Below are positions 52,944-62,414 of a DNA stretch of 64,000 nt, piece by piece. The stretch comes from an uncultured Litoreibacter sp. (GTDB lineage: Bacteria > Pseudomonadota > Alphaproteobacteria > Rhodobacterales > Rhodobacteraceae), in contig CANNGL010000001.1 in the NCBI GenBank assembly GCA_947504205.1, positions 744,001 to 808,000 of the forward strand, read 5' to 3'. A program made the position numbers and the translations under genes. Under the pieces are notes generated by a model. The model was given only the letters and a program-made list of their open reading frames with translations. It did not search any database and was not told where the DNA came from. Position 1 is the first letter of the stretch; every line of letters begins with the position of its first letter.

Positions 52944-52961
52944 GCGACGGATAAGAGTTCT

Positions 52962-52995
52962 AAAAGCAGCCCGGGTTCGCTCGGGCTGCTTTTTT
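52962..52995 (+). terminator. Rho-independent terminator / attenuator after the substrate-binding protein gene
   Basis: AAAAGCAGCCCG-loop-CGGGCTGCTTTTTT; lies inside the ABC operon. Confidence 0.85.
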
Positions 52996-53009
52996 ACAGG
53001 GGGACAACA

Positions 53010-53789
53010 ATGATCGTCGTAGACGACCTACACAAACACTTCGGTGGGTTCCATGCGGTAGACGGCGCGAGCCTGTCCATCAGCGAAGGCTCGATCACTG
53101 GATTGATTGGGCCCAACGGGGCCGGAAAAACCACACTTTTCAATGTAATCGCTGGCGTTCTTAAACCAACCTCTGGCCGCGTGACTATGGCCGGTCAAGA
53201 CATCACTGGGCTTCCTCCACATACATTGTTCCACAAGGGCTTGTTGCGGACGTTCCAAATTGCGCATGAGTTCTCGTCGATGACCTGTCGGGAAAATCTG
53301 ATGATGGTGCCGGGCGACCAGTCTGGTGAGGCGCTCTGGAATACTTGGTTTGGGCGCAAACGAATCGCGAATGAAGAACGTGCCCTGCGCGCCAAGGCTG
53401 ATGAAGTTCTGGAATTTCTAACAATCGAGCATCTGGCAGACCACGGCGCAGGCCAAGTGTCTGGTGGTCAGAAAAAGCTGCTTGAGTTGGGGCGCACCAT
53501 GATGGTGGACGCCAAGATCGTGTTTCTTGATGAAGTGGGTGCTGGTGTAAACCGCACACTACTCAATACCATCGGTGATGCGATCATCCGCTTGAACAAG
53601 GAACGGGGTTACACCTTCGTTGTAATCGAACACGACATGGATTTCATCGGTCGGCTATGTGACCCGGTGATTTGTATGGCAGAGGGCCGCGTTCTAGCCG
53701 AAGGCACGTTGGATGAAATCAAAGCCAACGAGCAGGTTATCGAGGCCTATCTCGGCACTGGTCTGAAGAATAAGGCAGTCGCAGGATGA
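53010..53789 (+). CDS. livG: Branched-chain amino acid ABC transporter ATP-binding protein (LivG-type)
   Basis: GPNGAGKTTLFNVIAGVLKPTSGRV, VSGGQKKLLELGRTMM. Confidence 0.94.
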   Translation: MIVVDDLHKHFGGFHAVDGASLSISEGSITGLIGPNGAGKTTLFNVIAGVLKPTSGRVTMAGQDITGLPPHTLFHKGLLRTFQIAHEFSSMTCRENLMMVPGDQSGEALWNTWFGRKRIANEERALRAKADEVLEFLTIEHLADHGAGQVSGGQKKLLELGRTMMVDAKIVFLDEVGAGVNRTLLNTIGDAIIRLNKERGYTFVVIEHDMDFIGRLCDPVICMAEGRVLAEGTLDEIKANEQVIEAYLGTGLKNKAVAG

Positions 53790-54622
53790 GCGGAGAAGCA
53801 TATAGTTCGCGAGGCAACAAGGATGCCTCGCTTGGTAAAGATCCCGGCCGTCCGATTGGTGGCAGCTCCGGCGCGCAACGCACCGCTCATCAGACAACCT
53901 CTGGCTCGGCGGATGAGCCGTTTTTGATCGGCGACACCATGTCTGGCGGATACGGGACCGGGCCTGACATTTTGCATGATTGCACGATTGCGGTGAATAC
54001 AGGTGAGATCGCCGTTATCGTCGGGCCAAATGGCGCAGGCAAGTCAACGGCCATGAAAGCGGTTTTTGGAATGCTGGACGTGCGCCAAGGCGCGGTGCGG
54101 CTCGATGGAGAAGATATCACCACGCTTAGCCCACAGGACCGCGTGGCCAAGGGGATGGCTTTTGTGCCGCAAACCTCGAACATCTTCACGACCATGACTG
54201 TCGAGGAAAACCTTGAGATGGGCGCTTTCCTGCGGCGTGACGACATCTCAACCACGATGGCGCAGGTTTATGAGTTGTTTCCGATCCTGAAGGACAAGCG
54301 ACGCCAATCCGCGGGAGAGCTTTCCGGCGGGCAACGTCAGCAAGTGGCCGTCGGACGTGCCCTGATGACCCAACCAAAGGTCTTGATGCTCGATGAGCCA
54401 ACGGCGGGCGTGTCTCCGATCGTCATGGACGAGTTGTTTGACAGAATCATCGAGGTGGCGCGAACCGGTATCTCGATCCTGATGGTCGAACAAAACGCAC
54501 GTCAGGCGCTTGAGATCGCCGACAAAGGTTATGTCCTCGTGCAAGGACGAAACAGATATACGGACACCGGCAAGGCGTTGCTGGCGGATCCAGAAGTCCG
54601 CAAAAGCTTTTTGGGGGGCTGA
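53786..54622 (+). CDS. livF: Branched-chain amino acid ABC transporter ATP-binding protein (LivF-type)
   Basis: GPNGAGKSTAMKAVFGMLD, LSGGQRQQVAVGRALM; extended N-terminus. Confidence 0.93.
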   Translation: MSGEAYSSRGNKDASLGKDPGRPIGGSSGAQRTAHQTTSGSADEPFLIGDTMSGGYGTGPDILHDCTIAVNTGEIAVIVGPNGAGKSTAMKAVFGMLDVRQGAVRLDGEDITTLSPQDRVAKGMAFVPQTSNIFTTMTVEENLEMGAFLRRDDISTTMAQVYELFPILKDKRRQSAGELSGGQRQQVAVGRALMTQPKVLMLDEPTAGVSPIVMDELFDRIIEVARTGISILMVEQNARQALEIADKGYVLVQGRNRYTDTGKALLADPEVRKSFLGG

Positions 54623-54623
54623 G

Positions 54624-54974
54624 ATGAGAGTTTTTGTAATAGCCTTAACGTCGTTCTGTTTGGCTGGGGCCGCAGCGGCACAGACCTGCACCTTTGTATC
54701 CGAATGTGTGAACGAAGAACCCTGCCAGGCGACGGAATTCGACATGGATGTGAAAACCAGCGACGACTACGCCAGCGGCACGCTTAGCTCGGTTGCCGGA
54801 GATGTGGAGACACGTATCACCAATACCCAAGCCGCATCCTTCTACAGTGGCTATCAGAGCGATAGTTTCCACCTGCTTACGCTCTTCAAAGCAAATATCT
54901 CGAAATACACGGTCCACACCGTCTGGGCCGATGATGGTGTTTTGTCGGTTACCTATCATGGACGGTGCGTCTAA
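54624..54974 (+). CDS. Small secreted Cys-containing protein of unknown function
   Basis: Signal peptide MRVFVIALTSFCLAGAAAAQ; four Cys in mature region; stop overlaps next start (TAATG). Confidence 0.75.
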   Translation: MRVFVIALTSFCLAGAAAAQTCTFVSECVNEEPCQATEFDMDVKTSDDYASGTLSSVAGDVETRITNTQAASFYSGYQSDSFHLLTLFKANISKYTVHTVWADDGVLSVTYHGRCV

Positions 54975-55984
54975 TGGATTTCCTCAACGCACTTGTAGCT
55001 TTTCTTAATTTCGTTCTGGTTCCCGGAACCGCTTATGGCGCGCAGCTTGCGCTGGGAGCGCTGGGCGTGACGCTTATCTACGGCATCCTGAGGTTCTCCA
55101 ATTTTGCCCATGGGGACACCATGGCATTTGGAACAATGTTTGTGATCCTGATCACGTGGGGCCTCCAAGGGCTTGGTGTAAGTTTTGGGCCCCTTCCGAC
55201 CGCACTTTTGGCGCTGCCTTTCGGAATTCTCGTTTGTGCTGCGTTTTTGCTGATTACCGATCGCTTCGTATACCGCTTCTATCGACGTGAGCGGGTCAAG
55301 CCCGTCGTTTTTGTGATGGTATCGCTGGGCGTCATGTTCATCATGAACGGTCTGACGCGCTTTATCATCGGCCCCGGTGATCAGCGCTTCGCCGATGGGG
55401 AGCGTTTCATCATCCGCGCGCGCGACTTCAAGGAGATGACAGGGCTGAACGAAGGGTTGGCGATCAAGACGACACAAGGGATCACGTTGGTCACGGCCAT
55501 CATTGTCGTTGCGGTCCTGTTCTGGTTTCTGAACAAAACCCGCACAGGCAAGTCCATGCGCGCCTTTTCCGATAACGAGGATCTAGCCCTGCTCTCCGGT
55601 ATCAACCCAGAGCGGGTTGTGATGATCACATGGTTAATCGTAGCTGCATTGGCAACGGTCGCAGGTACACTTTATGGCCTCGACAAAAGCTTCAAGCCAT
55701 TCACCTATTTCCAGCTGCTGCTACCTATCTTCGCAGCAGCTATTGTTGGTGGCCTTGGCAATCCGCTGGGCGCGATTGCAGGCGGCTTTGTCATCGCTTT
55801 TTCCGAAGTGACCGTGACCTATGCATTCAAGAAAGTTGCGGGATATGTGCTTCCTGACGCATTGGCTCCCTCAGGCTTGGCGCAGTTGTTGAGCACCGAT
55901 TACAAATTCGCGGTCTCGTTCGTGATCTTGATCATCGTGTTGCTGTTCCGGCCCACGGGACTTTTCAAAGGACAATCGGTATGA
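54974..55984 (+). CDS. livH: Branched-chain amino acid ABC transporter permease (LivH-type)
   Basis: LALGALGVTLIYGILRFSNFAHGDTMAFG; multi-TM. Confidence 0.94.
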   Translation: MDFLNALVAFLNFVLVPGTAYGAQLALGALGVTLIYGILRFSNFAHGDTMAFGTMFVILITWGLQGLGVSFGPLPTALLALPFGILVCAAFLLITDRFVYRFYRRERVKPVVFVMVSLGVMFIMNGLTRFIIGPGDQRFADGERFIIRARDFKEMTGLNEGLAIKTTQGITLVTAIIVVAVLFWFLNKTRTGKSMRAFSDNEDLALLSGINPERVVMITWLIVAALATVAGTLYGLDKSFKPFTYFQLLLPIFAAAIVGGLGNPLGAIAGGFVIAFSEVTVTYAFKKVAGYVLPDALAPSGLAQLLSTDYKFAVSFVILIIVLLFRPTGLFKGQSV

Positions 55985-57279
55985 GCTTGCGGGATGCTTC
56001 ATTCTTCGCCCTGATTGCGGTTTTGATCGTCGGCACCGGCTTTATCCAGTCTTGGAATACGGCATTGCTGATCGTCAACATGGGTCTGATCTCAGCAATT
56101 ATGGCCCTCGGGGTCAACATTCAGTGGGGCTACGCCGGTCTCTTCAATGTGGGTATTATGGGTTTTGTGGCGCTTGGCGGGCTTGCGTCGGTGATTGTGA
56201 CCATGCCGCCAACAACAGAGGCTTGGGCCGTGGGTGGCTTGCGTGTCATCGGAGGGTTGCTGCTTGGGGCTGCGACCATCGTTGCCGCGATCCTGACCTA
56301 TTCCCGGATGCGCGCCGGTCGCGCAAGAAATATCACGATGTTAGTCATTTTGATCGGTGGTTTTTTCCTCTTTCGGGAAGTCTATGACCCTGCTGTCGTC
56401 GCCATCGAAAAGGTCAATCCGGCTGGTACGGGCTATCTCGGCGGTCTTGGCTTGCCCGTTCTGCTGGCGTGGCCCGTAGGCGGCGTGCTTGCAGCCGGTG
56501 CGGCGTGGATTATCGGCAAAACTGCCCTTGGGCTACGGTCTGACTATCTGGCCATCGCCACGCTCGGGATTGCGGAAATCGTCATTGCGGTTCTGAAGAA
56601 TGAAGACTGGCTGTCGCGCGGTGTGAAAAACGTCGTCGGGCTGCCGCGGCCTGTGCCTTACGAGATCGACTTGCAGAACACGCCGGAATTCGTGGAACGC
56701 GTGACCAACTGGGGATTTGACCCCACGACGGCCTCTTCCATCTACGTCAAGCTCTCCTATTCGGTTCTCTTTACGATTGTCTTGGTAATTCTGCTTTGGC
56801 TGGCCCAGAAAGCGTGGAATTCACCTTGGGGTCGTATGATGCGCGCGATCCGCGACAATGAGGTTGCTGCGGAAGCGATGGGCAAGGACGTGACCGCCCG
56901 CCATCTGCAGGTCTTTATTCTGGGGTCCGCTGTTTGCGGTGTCGCTGGTGCGATGATGACCACATTGGACGGCCAGCTTACACCGGGCACCTATCAGCCC
57001 TTACGGTATACATTCCTTATCTGGGTGATGGTGATCGTCGGTGGTTCCGGCAATAATTTTGGCGCGGTTCTGGGTGGCTTTCTGGTCTGGTTCCTATGGG
57101 TTCAGGTCGAACCTATTGGTCTGGCCCTGATGCAACTGATCACCGCAGGAATGGCAGATGGCTACTGGTTGAAGAAACACCTGCTCGACAGTGCGGCGCA
57201 TATGCGACTGCTCACAATGGGCTTGGTGTTGCTGTTGGTCCTGAGATTTAGTCCGAGAGGTCTCATTCCGGAAAAATGA
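55981..57279 (+). CDS. livM: Branched-chain amino acid ABC transporter permease (LivM-type)
   Basis: MALGVNIQWGYAGLFNVGIMGFVALGG, SDYLAIATLGIAEIV, GRMMRAIRDNEVAAEAMGKDV. Confidence 0.94.
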   Translation: MSLRDASFFALIAVLIVGTGFIQSWNTALLIVNMGLISAIMALGVNIQWGYAGLFNVGIMGFVALGGLASVIVTMPPTTEAWAVGGLRVIGGLLLGAATIVAAILTYSRMRAGRARNITMLVILIGGFFLFREVYDPAVVAIEKVNPAGTGYLGGLGLPVLLAWPVGGVLAAGAAWIIGKTALGLRSDYLAIATLGIAEIVIAVLKNEDWLSRGVKNVVGLPRPVPYEIDLQNTPEFVERVTNWGFDPTTASSIYVKLSYSVLFTIVLVILLWLAQKAWNSPWGRMMRAIRDNEVAAEAMGKDVTARHLQVFILGSAVCGVAGAMMTTLDGQLTPGTYQPLRYTFLIWVMVIVGGSGNNFGAVLGGFLVWFLWVQVEPIGLALMQLITAGMADGYWLKKHLLDSAAHMRLLTMGLVLLLVLRFSPRGLIPEK

Positions 57280-57314
57280 CAAGAGCGGCATACGCGCCGC
57301 ATTGTGAGGTTTGA

Positions 57315-57677
57315 ATGTCAGTATTTGCGATGATCCTTGTGGCCCTGATTGCGGCGCTGCATCTCTACATTCTCTGGTTCGAGATGTTCGCGTGGACATC
57401 TCGCGGACCGAAAATCTTCCGGTCCTTTCCGAAGGACTTGTTCGAACCCACAAAGACGATGGCTGCCAATCAGGGTCTCTATAACGGCTTTCTGGCAGCA
57501 GGGTTGATCTGGTCGCTTTTGATCCGGAACCCAGAATGGTCAATCAACATCGCGACCTTCTTCCTGCTCTGCATCGCCGTGGCAGGACTCTATGGCGCTA
57601 GAACCGCCTCGCCACGTATCCTCTACGTGCAAACGGTACCCGCGCTAATTGCCTTGGCTCTGCTCTATTTGACCTAA
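57315..57677 (+). CDS. DUF1304 family membrane protein
   Basis: ALHLYILWFEMFAWTSRGPKIF, ANQGLYNGFLAAGLIW; four TM. Confidence 0.88.
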   Translation: MSVFAMILVALIAALHLYILWFEMFAWTSRGPKIFRSFPKDLFEPTKTMAANQGLYNGFLAAGLIWSLLIRNPEWSINIATFFLLCIAVAGLYGARTASPRILYVQTVPALIALALLYLT

Positions 57678-60085
57678 GCGCGCAGCTTCTCGCCCTTGGG
57701 GTCAAACGGAGGCTCGCTCAAAACAACACCACGATGGGGTTTACCAAGGACCATCACATCGACCATCTGCCCCGCCTGCACGCCTTTGAGAAAGCCGAGG
57801 GCAAGCGATTTGCCCACCGTGTAGCCGTAGGTTCCCGAACTCACCCGGCCGACCGGCGTACCATCGGTCAGAAACACCGGCTCCCCTCCAGTTGCATCGG
57901 CGTTGTCGACATCAAGTACTTCGATGATTGAAAGATACTCACGGGCAGGCTTGTCTTTAATGGCCAGATAAGCGTCTTTGTTCAAAAAATCCTTTTCGAG
58001 CTTGATCAGGCGCTCCAGCCCCACCTCTTGCGGCCAGTATTCCGGCGAATACTCCCGCGACCAGGAACCATAGCCTTTCTCCACACGCAGGCTCATCAGC
58101 GCGCGCGACCCGACTGGCCCAGCACCAAACGCCTGCCCTGTTTCAAGTAGTGCCGCATAGAGCTTAGCTTGGTCTTCGGTCGCACAATGTAACTCCCACC
58201 CCAGATCGCCGGTGAAGGAGACGCGAAGCGCCACACAATCGACGCCTGCAAGCTCTATCTTCTGCGAACGCATGAACGGGAATGCCTCTGTGGAGAGATC
58301 CGCGTTGGTCAGACGCTGCAACAGCGCCCGCGATCGGGGGCCGGCCACGTTGAAGCCGCACATCGCCTCGGTTCGGCTTGTAAAAACCACGTCGTCGGGA
58401 CGTTCGACCGCGTTGAAGAACCGTTGATGATAGCGCTCTGCCATTCCGGAGCCAATGATCAGGAACTCTTCCACGTCCAGCCGCGTGACGGTGAAATCAC
58501 CCGCAATCCCGCCCCGTTTTCCGATCAGAGGCGTTAAGCAGGATCGGCCGATGACCTTTGGCATCGTGTTCGCAAAAATCGCATTCAGCCAATCTTCCGC
58601 GCCTGCACCAGTGACGCTGTATTTCGCAAAATTGGATATATCGATAATACCGGCACTGTCGCGCAACATCCGGCATTCATCCCCCACGGGTTCGAACCAG
58701 TTCTGGCGCATAAAGCCATTGGTGTCTTTGGTCCCGGGCGTCGAGGCGAACCAGAGCGGATGCTCCCAACCATAATTCAGACCAAAGACGGCGCCCAAAT
58801 CGTGCTGTGTTTCGTAGACCGGCCGGGTGCGAACCGGTCTGCCTGCGCTACGCTCTTCATTTGGGAAGTGAATGGAAAAACGATGGGCATACTGATCGCC
58901 AACCCGCGCCTTAGTGAAAGATTTACCGGCCCAACTGCCGAACCGGGCCATATCCCAAGCAAACATATCCAGATGCGGCTCACCCGTCACGATCCACTCG
59001 GCCAACAAATCCCCGAGGCCACCCGATTGCGAAAAGCCGGGGATGATACCGTTACAACAGAAATACCCTTTGAGTTCTGGCACCGCACCAAACAGCGCGT
59101 TTGCATCAGGTGACCAAATCATTGGACCGTTGATGACCCTTTTGATGCCCGCCTCACCTACCGCTGGTACGCGGTCAATCGCACGCATCATGTTTTCTTC
59201 TATGCGTTCGAGATCATCGGCGAATAGCTCATGCCCAAACCCCTGAGGCGTCCCATCCTCGGCCCAGAATCGCATGTCGCGCTCATAAGCCCCAACGAGC
59301 AGACCGTTCCCCTCTTGTCGCAGGTAGTATTCGCCGTCTCGATCCGCCACGGATGGCAGTCTGCGATCCATGCCTTTGATCTCCGCGATTGCTTCGGTCA
59401 CGAAATATTGGTGCTCGGTTGGTTGCAACGGCAGCTCAAGCCCCGCCAGCGCTGCCACTTCGCGCCCCCAGAGGCCCGCCGCGTTAACCACGACATCGGT
59501 ATGAATGTCCCCTTTGGGCGTTCGCACGATCCATGAACCATCAGGCTGTTGGTCGGTTGCCGTTACCGGCGTAAATCGATGGATTTCCGCCCCGGCGTTT
59601 CGGGCGCCAGTCGCATAGGCGTTGGTGACACCCGATGGATCGACATTGCCGCCATCGGGTTCGAACATGATGCAGCGGATACCATCATAGTTGACCAGCG
59701 GATGGATGCGCTCCGCTTCGTCGCGGCTGATCTCGTGGAAGTTCAGGCCATAATACTTTGCCTTTGCTGCCTGCAGCCGTAACTGATGCTCCCGATCTTC
59801 TGTTTGCGCGAGATAAAGGGAGCCCGGCTGAAAGACACCACACCCCTGCCCTGTGATTTGCTCCAGTTCTTTGTACAGGTTCATCGTATAATGCTGGATG
59901 CGCGTGATGTTGTTATTGTCATGCAGACCATGGATATTGGCGGCCGCGTGCCAAGTCGATCCTGAGGTCAGTTCATCACGCTCCAACAGCACAACATCTG
60001 TCCAGCCGTGTTTTGTGAGGTGATATAAGATTGAACAACCAATGACACCTCCGCCAATTACAACGGCCTGAGCGTGGGTTTTCAT
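57674..60085 (-). CDS. FAD-dependent oxidoreductase with GcvT domain (dimethylglycine/sarcosine dehydrogenase-like)
   Basis: VVIGGGVIGCSILYHLTKHGWTDVVLLERDELTSGSTWHAAANIHGLHDNNNI; C-terminal GcvT folate-binding region. Confidence 0.93.
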   Translation of the reverse strand: MKTHAQAVVIGGGVIGCSILYHLTKHGWTDVVLLERDELTSGSTWHAAANIHGLHDNNNITRIQHYTMNLYKELEQITGQGCGVFQPGSLYLAQTEDREHQLRLQAAKAKYYGLNFHEISRDEAERIHPLVNYDGIRCIMFEPDGGNVDPSGVTNAYATGARNAGAEIHRFTPVTATDQQPDGSWIVRTPKGDIHTDVVVNAAGLWGREVAALAGLELPLQPTEHQYFVTEAIAEIKGMDRRLPSVADRDGEYYLRQEGNGLLVGAYERDMRFWAEDGTPQGFGHELFADDLERIEENMMRAIDRVPAVGEAGIKRVINGPMIWSPDANALFGAVPELKGYFCCNGIIPGFSQSGGLGDLLAEWIVTGEPHLDMFAWDMARFGSWAGKSFTKARVGDQYAHRFSIHFPNEERSAGRPVRTRPVYETQHDLGAVFGLNYGWEHPLWFASTPGTKDTNGFMRQNWFEPVGDECRMLRDSAGIIDISNFAKYSVTGAGAEDWLNAIFANTMPKVIGRSCLTPLIGKRGGIAGDFTVTRLDVEEFLIIGSGMAERYHQRFFNAVERPDDVVFTSRTEAMCGFNVAGPRSRALLQRLTNADLSTEAFPFMRSQKIELAGVDCVALRVSFTGDLGWELHCATEDQAKLYAALLETGQAFGAGPVGSRALMSLRVEKGYGSWSREYSPEYWPQEVGLERLIKLEKDFLNKDAYLAIKDKPAREYLSIIEVLDVDNADATGGEPVFLTDGTPVGRVSSGTYGYTVGKSLALGFLKGVQAGQMVDVMVLGKPHRGVVLSEPPFDPKGEKLRA

Positions 60086-60235
60086 GATCTGTCCTCACTG
60101 TGGTTCCCTTGAAGTCTAGGAAGGATGTCCGGCACATGATTTGCCGCAAGACGACAGAACTTGTCTCACCGCGACAAACTGGCCTTGAGGGTAAGTTTGC
60201 GTTTAGGCTCCCCGGAAACCACGCGGAGAAGCTCC

Positions 60236-60991
60236 ATGCCCAACCTGAAAAGTCGTCTCAAGAACGGTACTGATCGACTGACGATGCATATGTGCACCAT
60301 ACCATCAGCGGCGGTGACCCAGGCCTTGGCAGCCGCAGGCGCTGATAGCGTGTTTATAGACCTTGAACATGGCGCAGTGGACTATGAAAGCGCGCACGCG
60401 ATGATCGCCGCCACCGCCGGGACCGACTGCGCCCCTTTGATCCGCATTACCGAGAACACGCCCTCGCACGTAAAGCGGGCGCTTGATCTGGGCGCAGAAG
60501 GGATCGTCTTCCCTTTGATCAGAACCGCAGATGATGCAGCCCGCGCTGTCGCTGCACTGCGCTACCCGCCGAATGGCACTCGCGGTTTTGGCCCGTTTCT
60601 TGCTGTCTCTCGCTGGCAAACCGAGCTTTTGGATTACCGCACCGAAATCGAGGATCAACTGGTCTGTGTTCTTTTGGTGGAAACAGCCGATGCCGTTGAA
60701 AACATAGACGAGATCTGCGGCGTCGATGGGATCGATTTACTGGTCCCTGCACCTTTTGATCTTTCAACCTATCTGGGCATCTCAGGCCAGTTCGATCATC
60801 CGGACTTCATTGCAGCCGTCAACAAGATTGAGATGGCCGCAAAGGCCGCTGGTCTGCCACTCGGGGGAATCGGCCTGACGCAGGAACAAACCGCGACTTT
60901 GATCTCTCGCGGATACCGGGTTTTTGCAGGTGTCGATGTGTTGTGGCTGCGCCAAAAAACTGCGGAAACGCAAAGCTGGCTCGACGCTTGA
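60236..60991 (+). CDS. HpcH/HpaI aldolase/citrate lyase family protein
   Basis: ADSVFIDLEHGAVDYESAHAMI, RGFGPFLAVSRW, VETADAVENIDEICGVDGIDLL; start set at 60236. Confidence 0.92.
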   Translation: MPNLKSRLKNGTDRLTMHMCTIPSAAVTQALAAAGADSVFIDLEHGAVDYESAHAMIAATAGTDCAPLIRITENTPSHVKRALDLGAEGIVFPLIRTADDAARAVAALRYPPNGTRGFGPFLAVSRWQTELLDYRTEIEDQLVCVLLVETADAVENIDEICGVDGIDLLVPAPFDLSTYLGISGQFDHPDFIAAVNKIEMAAKAAGLPLGGIGLTQEQTATLISRGYRVFAGVDVLWLRQKTAETQSWLDA

Positions 60992-60992
60992 T

Positions 60993-62291
60993 CTACTTGT
61001 TGTGGATCCGATCGGATACCTTCAGGTCCAAGCGGTCCCGGTCGTCTTTGAAATCCAGAATGTCACTGGCACGCCGATAGAACACATCCGCAGCATTCTC
61101 AGCAGCCTTTTTCAGATCGTCAGCCGGATGTTTCATCAAGCCATTGAGAACGGTCTGCAAGATCAACTGGACCTCAACAAAAGCGGCCCCGTCTCTTGCC
61201 AGCGCACCGAAGCCATCATCCAGCAGTTCGTCGGCGTCAAGCGGCGGAACCCAAAGCGAGGGATACTCCACCTCAACATTGGTTTGGGTCTCGTCGCGGT
61301 AGAATGACAAGATGCGGCCAAGCCGTGTGATAACGTCGATCGCTGTACCGGGATCGTTGATACCGGGTGACAACGCCTTGGAGGCAATCTCTCCCATCAC
61401 CATCAGGCCGAAGCGCGGGTCTTGATCATACGTTCTGAGATCCCCCATCACAATGTTGTCGCGGATCAGGTCTTCAAGGCTCTCGTCTTGCTCTTCTGGA
61501 TCGTCGATCTCTCCAGAGATATATGCCAGCGGTTCATTGAGAAAAACGAAGCTTCCGATTGGGCGCGTGAGATAAAGTTCAACTCCGTGTGCGCGGGCAT
61601 GCACATCCAGCGCCTCTGCGTAAATGTGCTGGATGTAGCCGCTCCGTGTCGACTTAAGCGGTTTTGCCTTCTTTGGTGGTGCTTTGGTCAAGGCATTAGC
61701 ACCGAGACAGGGGTTCTCTAACCGCTCCTTGAACTGACGGGTCGTGATCTCCTCGACCTGACGTGTCGTGTCAAGCAGGCTTCCAAAGGTCTGCAGGTGC
61801 AGGACCCACCGCACCAATGAGAAGACGATGAAGGCCAAAACCAAAACCGTTAGGACAAAGAGAACAAAGGCCCGATCATCAGGATAAACGCCCAGTTCCC
61901 TCAATATGATGGCAATCAGAGCATAAACATATGTCCCGATAAACGTGGCCAAGGTGTTTTGGGTCGTCGTGTCCTGCATGATCAGGCGGTGAACACGGGG
62001 GGTCCATTGCGTGGATGACGCCTGATAAATTGATACCATGACCGTCAGCGAAAATATCGTGACGGCCAGCATGGCATTGGCAATAATATTGAGCAGCCGA
62101 TCGACTGCTTCGCCTGTCAGATATGAACCGAGTTTTTGGGGAACATAAAGCTCGATGACTTGCGTCACAGCCAAGGCCATTACCGACAATAGGCCCATGA
62201 CGATCACACGCACCCAAAGTGCGCGCCAATACTGCAACAGCTTATGCAATATCGTCTTGGGAAGAGAGATCAGATTATCCACTGAGCCCAA
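60993..62291 (-). CDS. DUF2254 family membrane protein
   Basis: N-terminal TMs with FSLTVMVSIYQASSTQWTPRVHRLIMQDTTTQNTLATFIGTYVYALI, ALSPGINDPGTAIDVI. Confidence 0.9.
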   Translation of the reverse strand: MGSVDNLISLPKTILHKLLQYWRALWVRVIVMGLLSVMALAVTQVIELYVPQKLGSYLTGEAVDRLLNIIANAMLAVTIFSLTVMVSIYQASSTQWTPRVHRLIMQDTTTQNTLATFIGTYVYALIAIILRELGVYPDDRAFVLFVLTVLVLAFIVFSLVRWVLHLQTFGSLLDTTRQVEEITTRQFKERLENPCLGANALTKAPPKKAKPLKSTRSGYIQHIYAEALDVHARAHGVELYLTRPIGSFVFLNEPLAYISGEIDDPEEQDESLEDLIRDNIVMGDLRTYDQDPRFGLMVMGEIASKALSPGINDPGTAIDVITRLGRILSFYRDETQTNVEVEYPSLWVPPLDADELLDDGFGALARDGAAFVEVQLILQTVLNGLMKHPADDLKKAAENAADVFYRRASDILDFKDDRDRLDLKVSDRIHNK

Positions 62292-62414
62292 CTTAGCACG
62301 TCATCACAAAGTTCCCCATAGACGCGGGCAATCAAGTTGATGTCGGTTTCCCACTAGTTGTTTTCAAAACACAATTCTACGGTAGCCCAAAACCCAAATA
62401 CACGGAGACCCACC

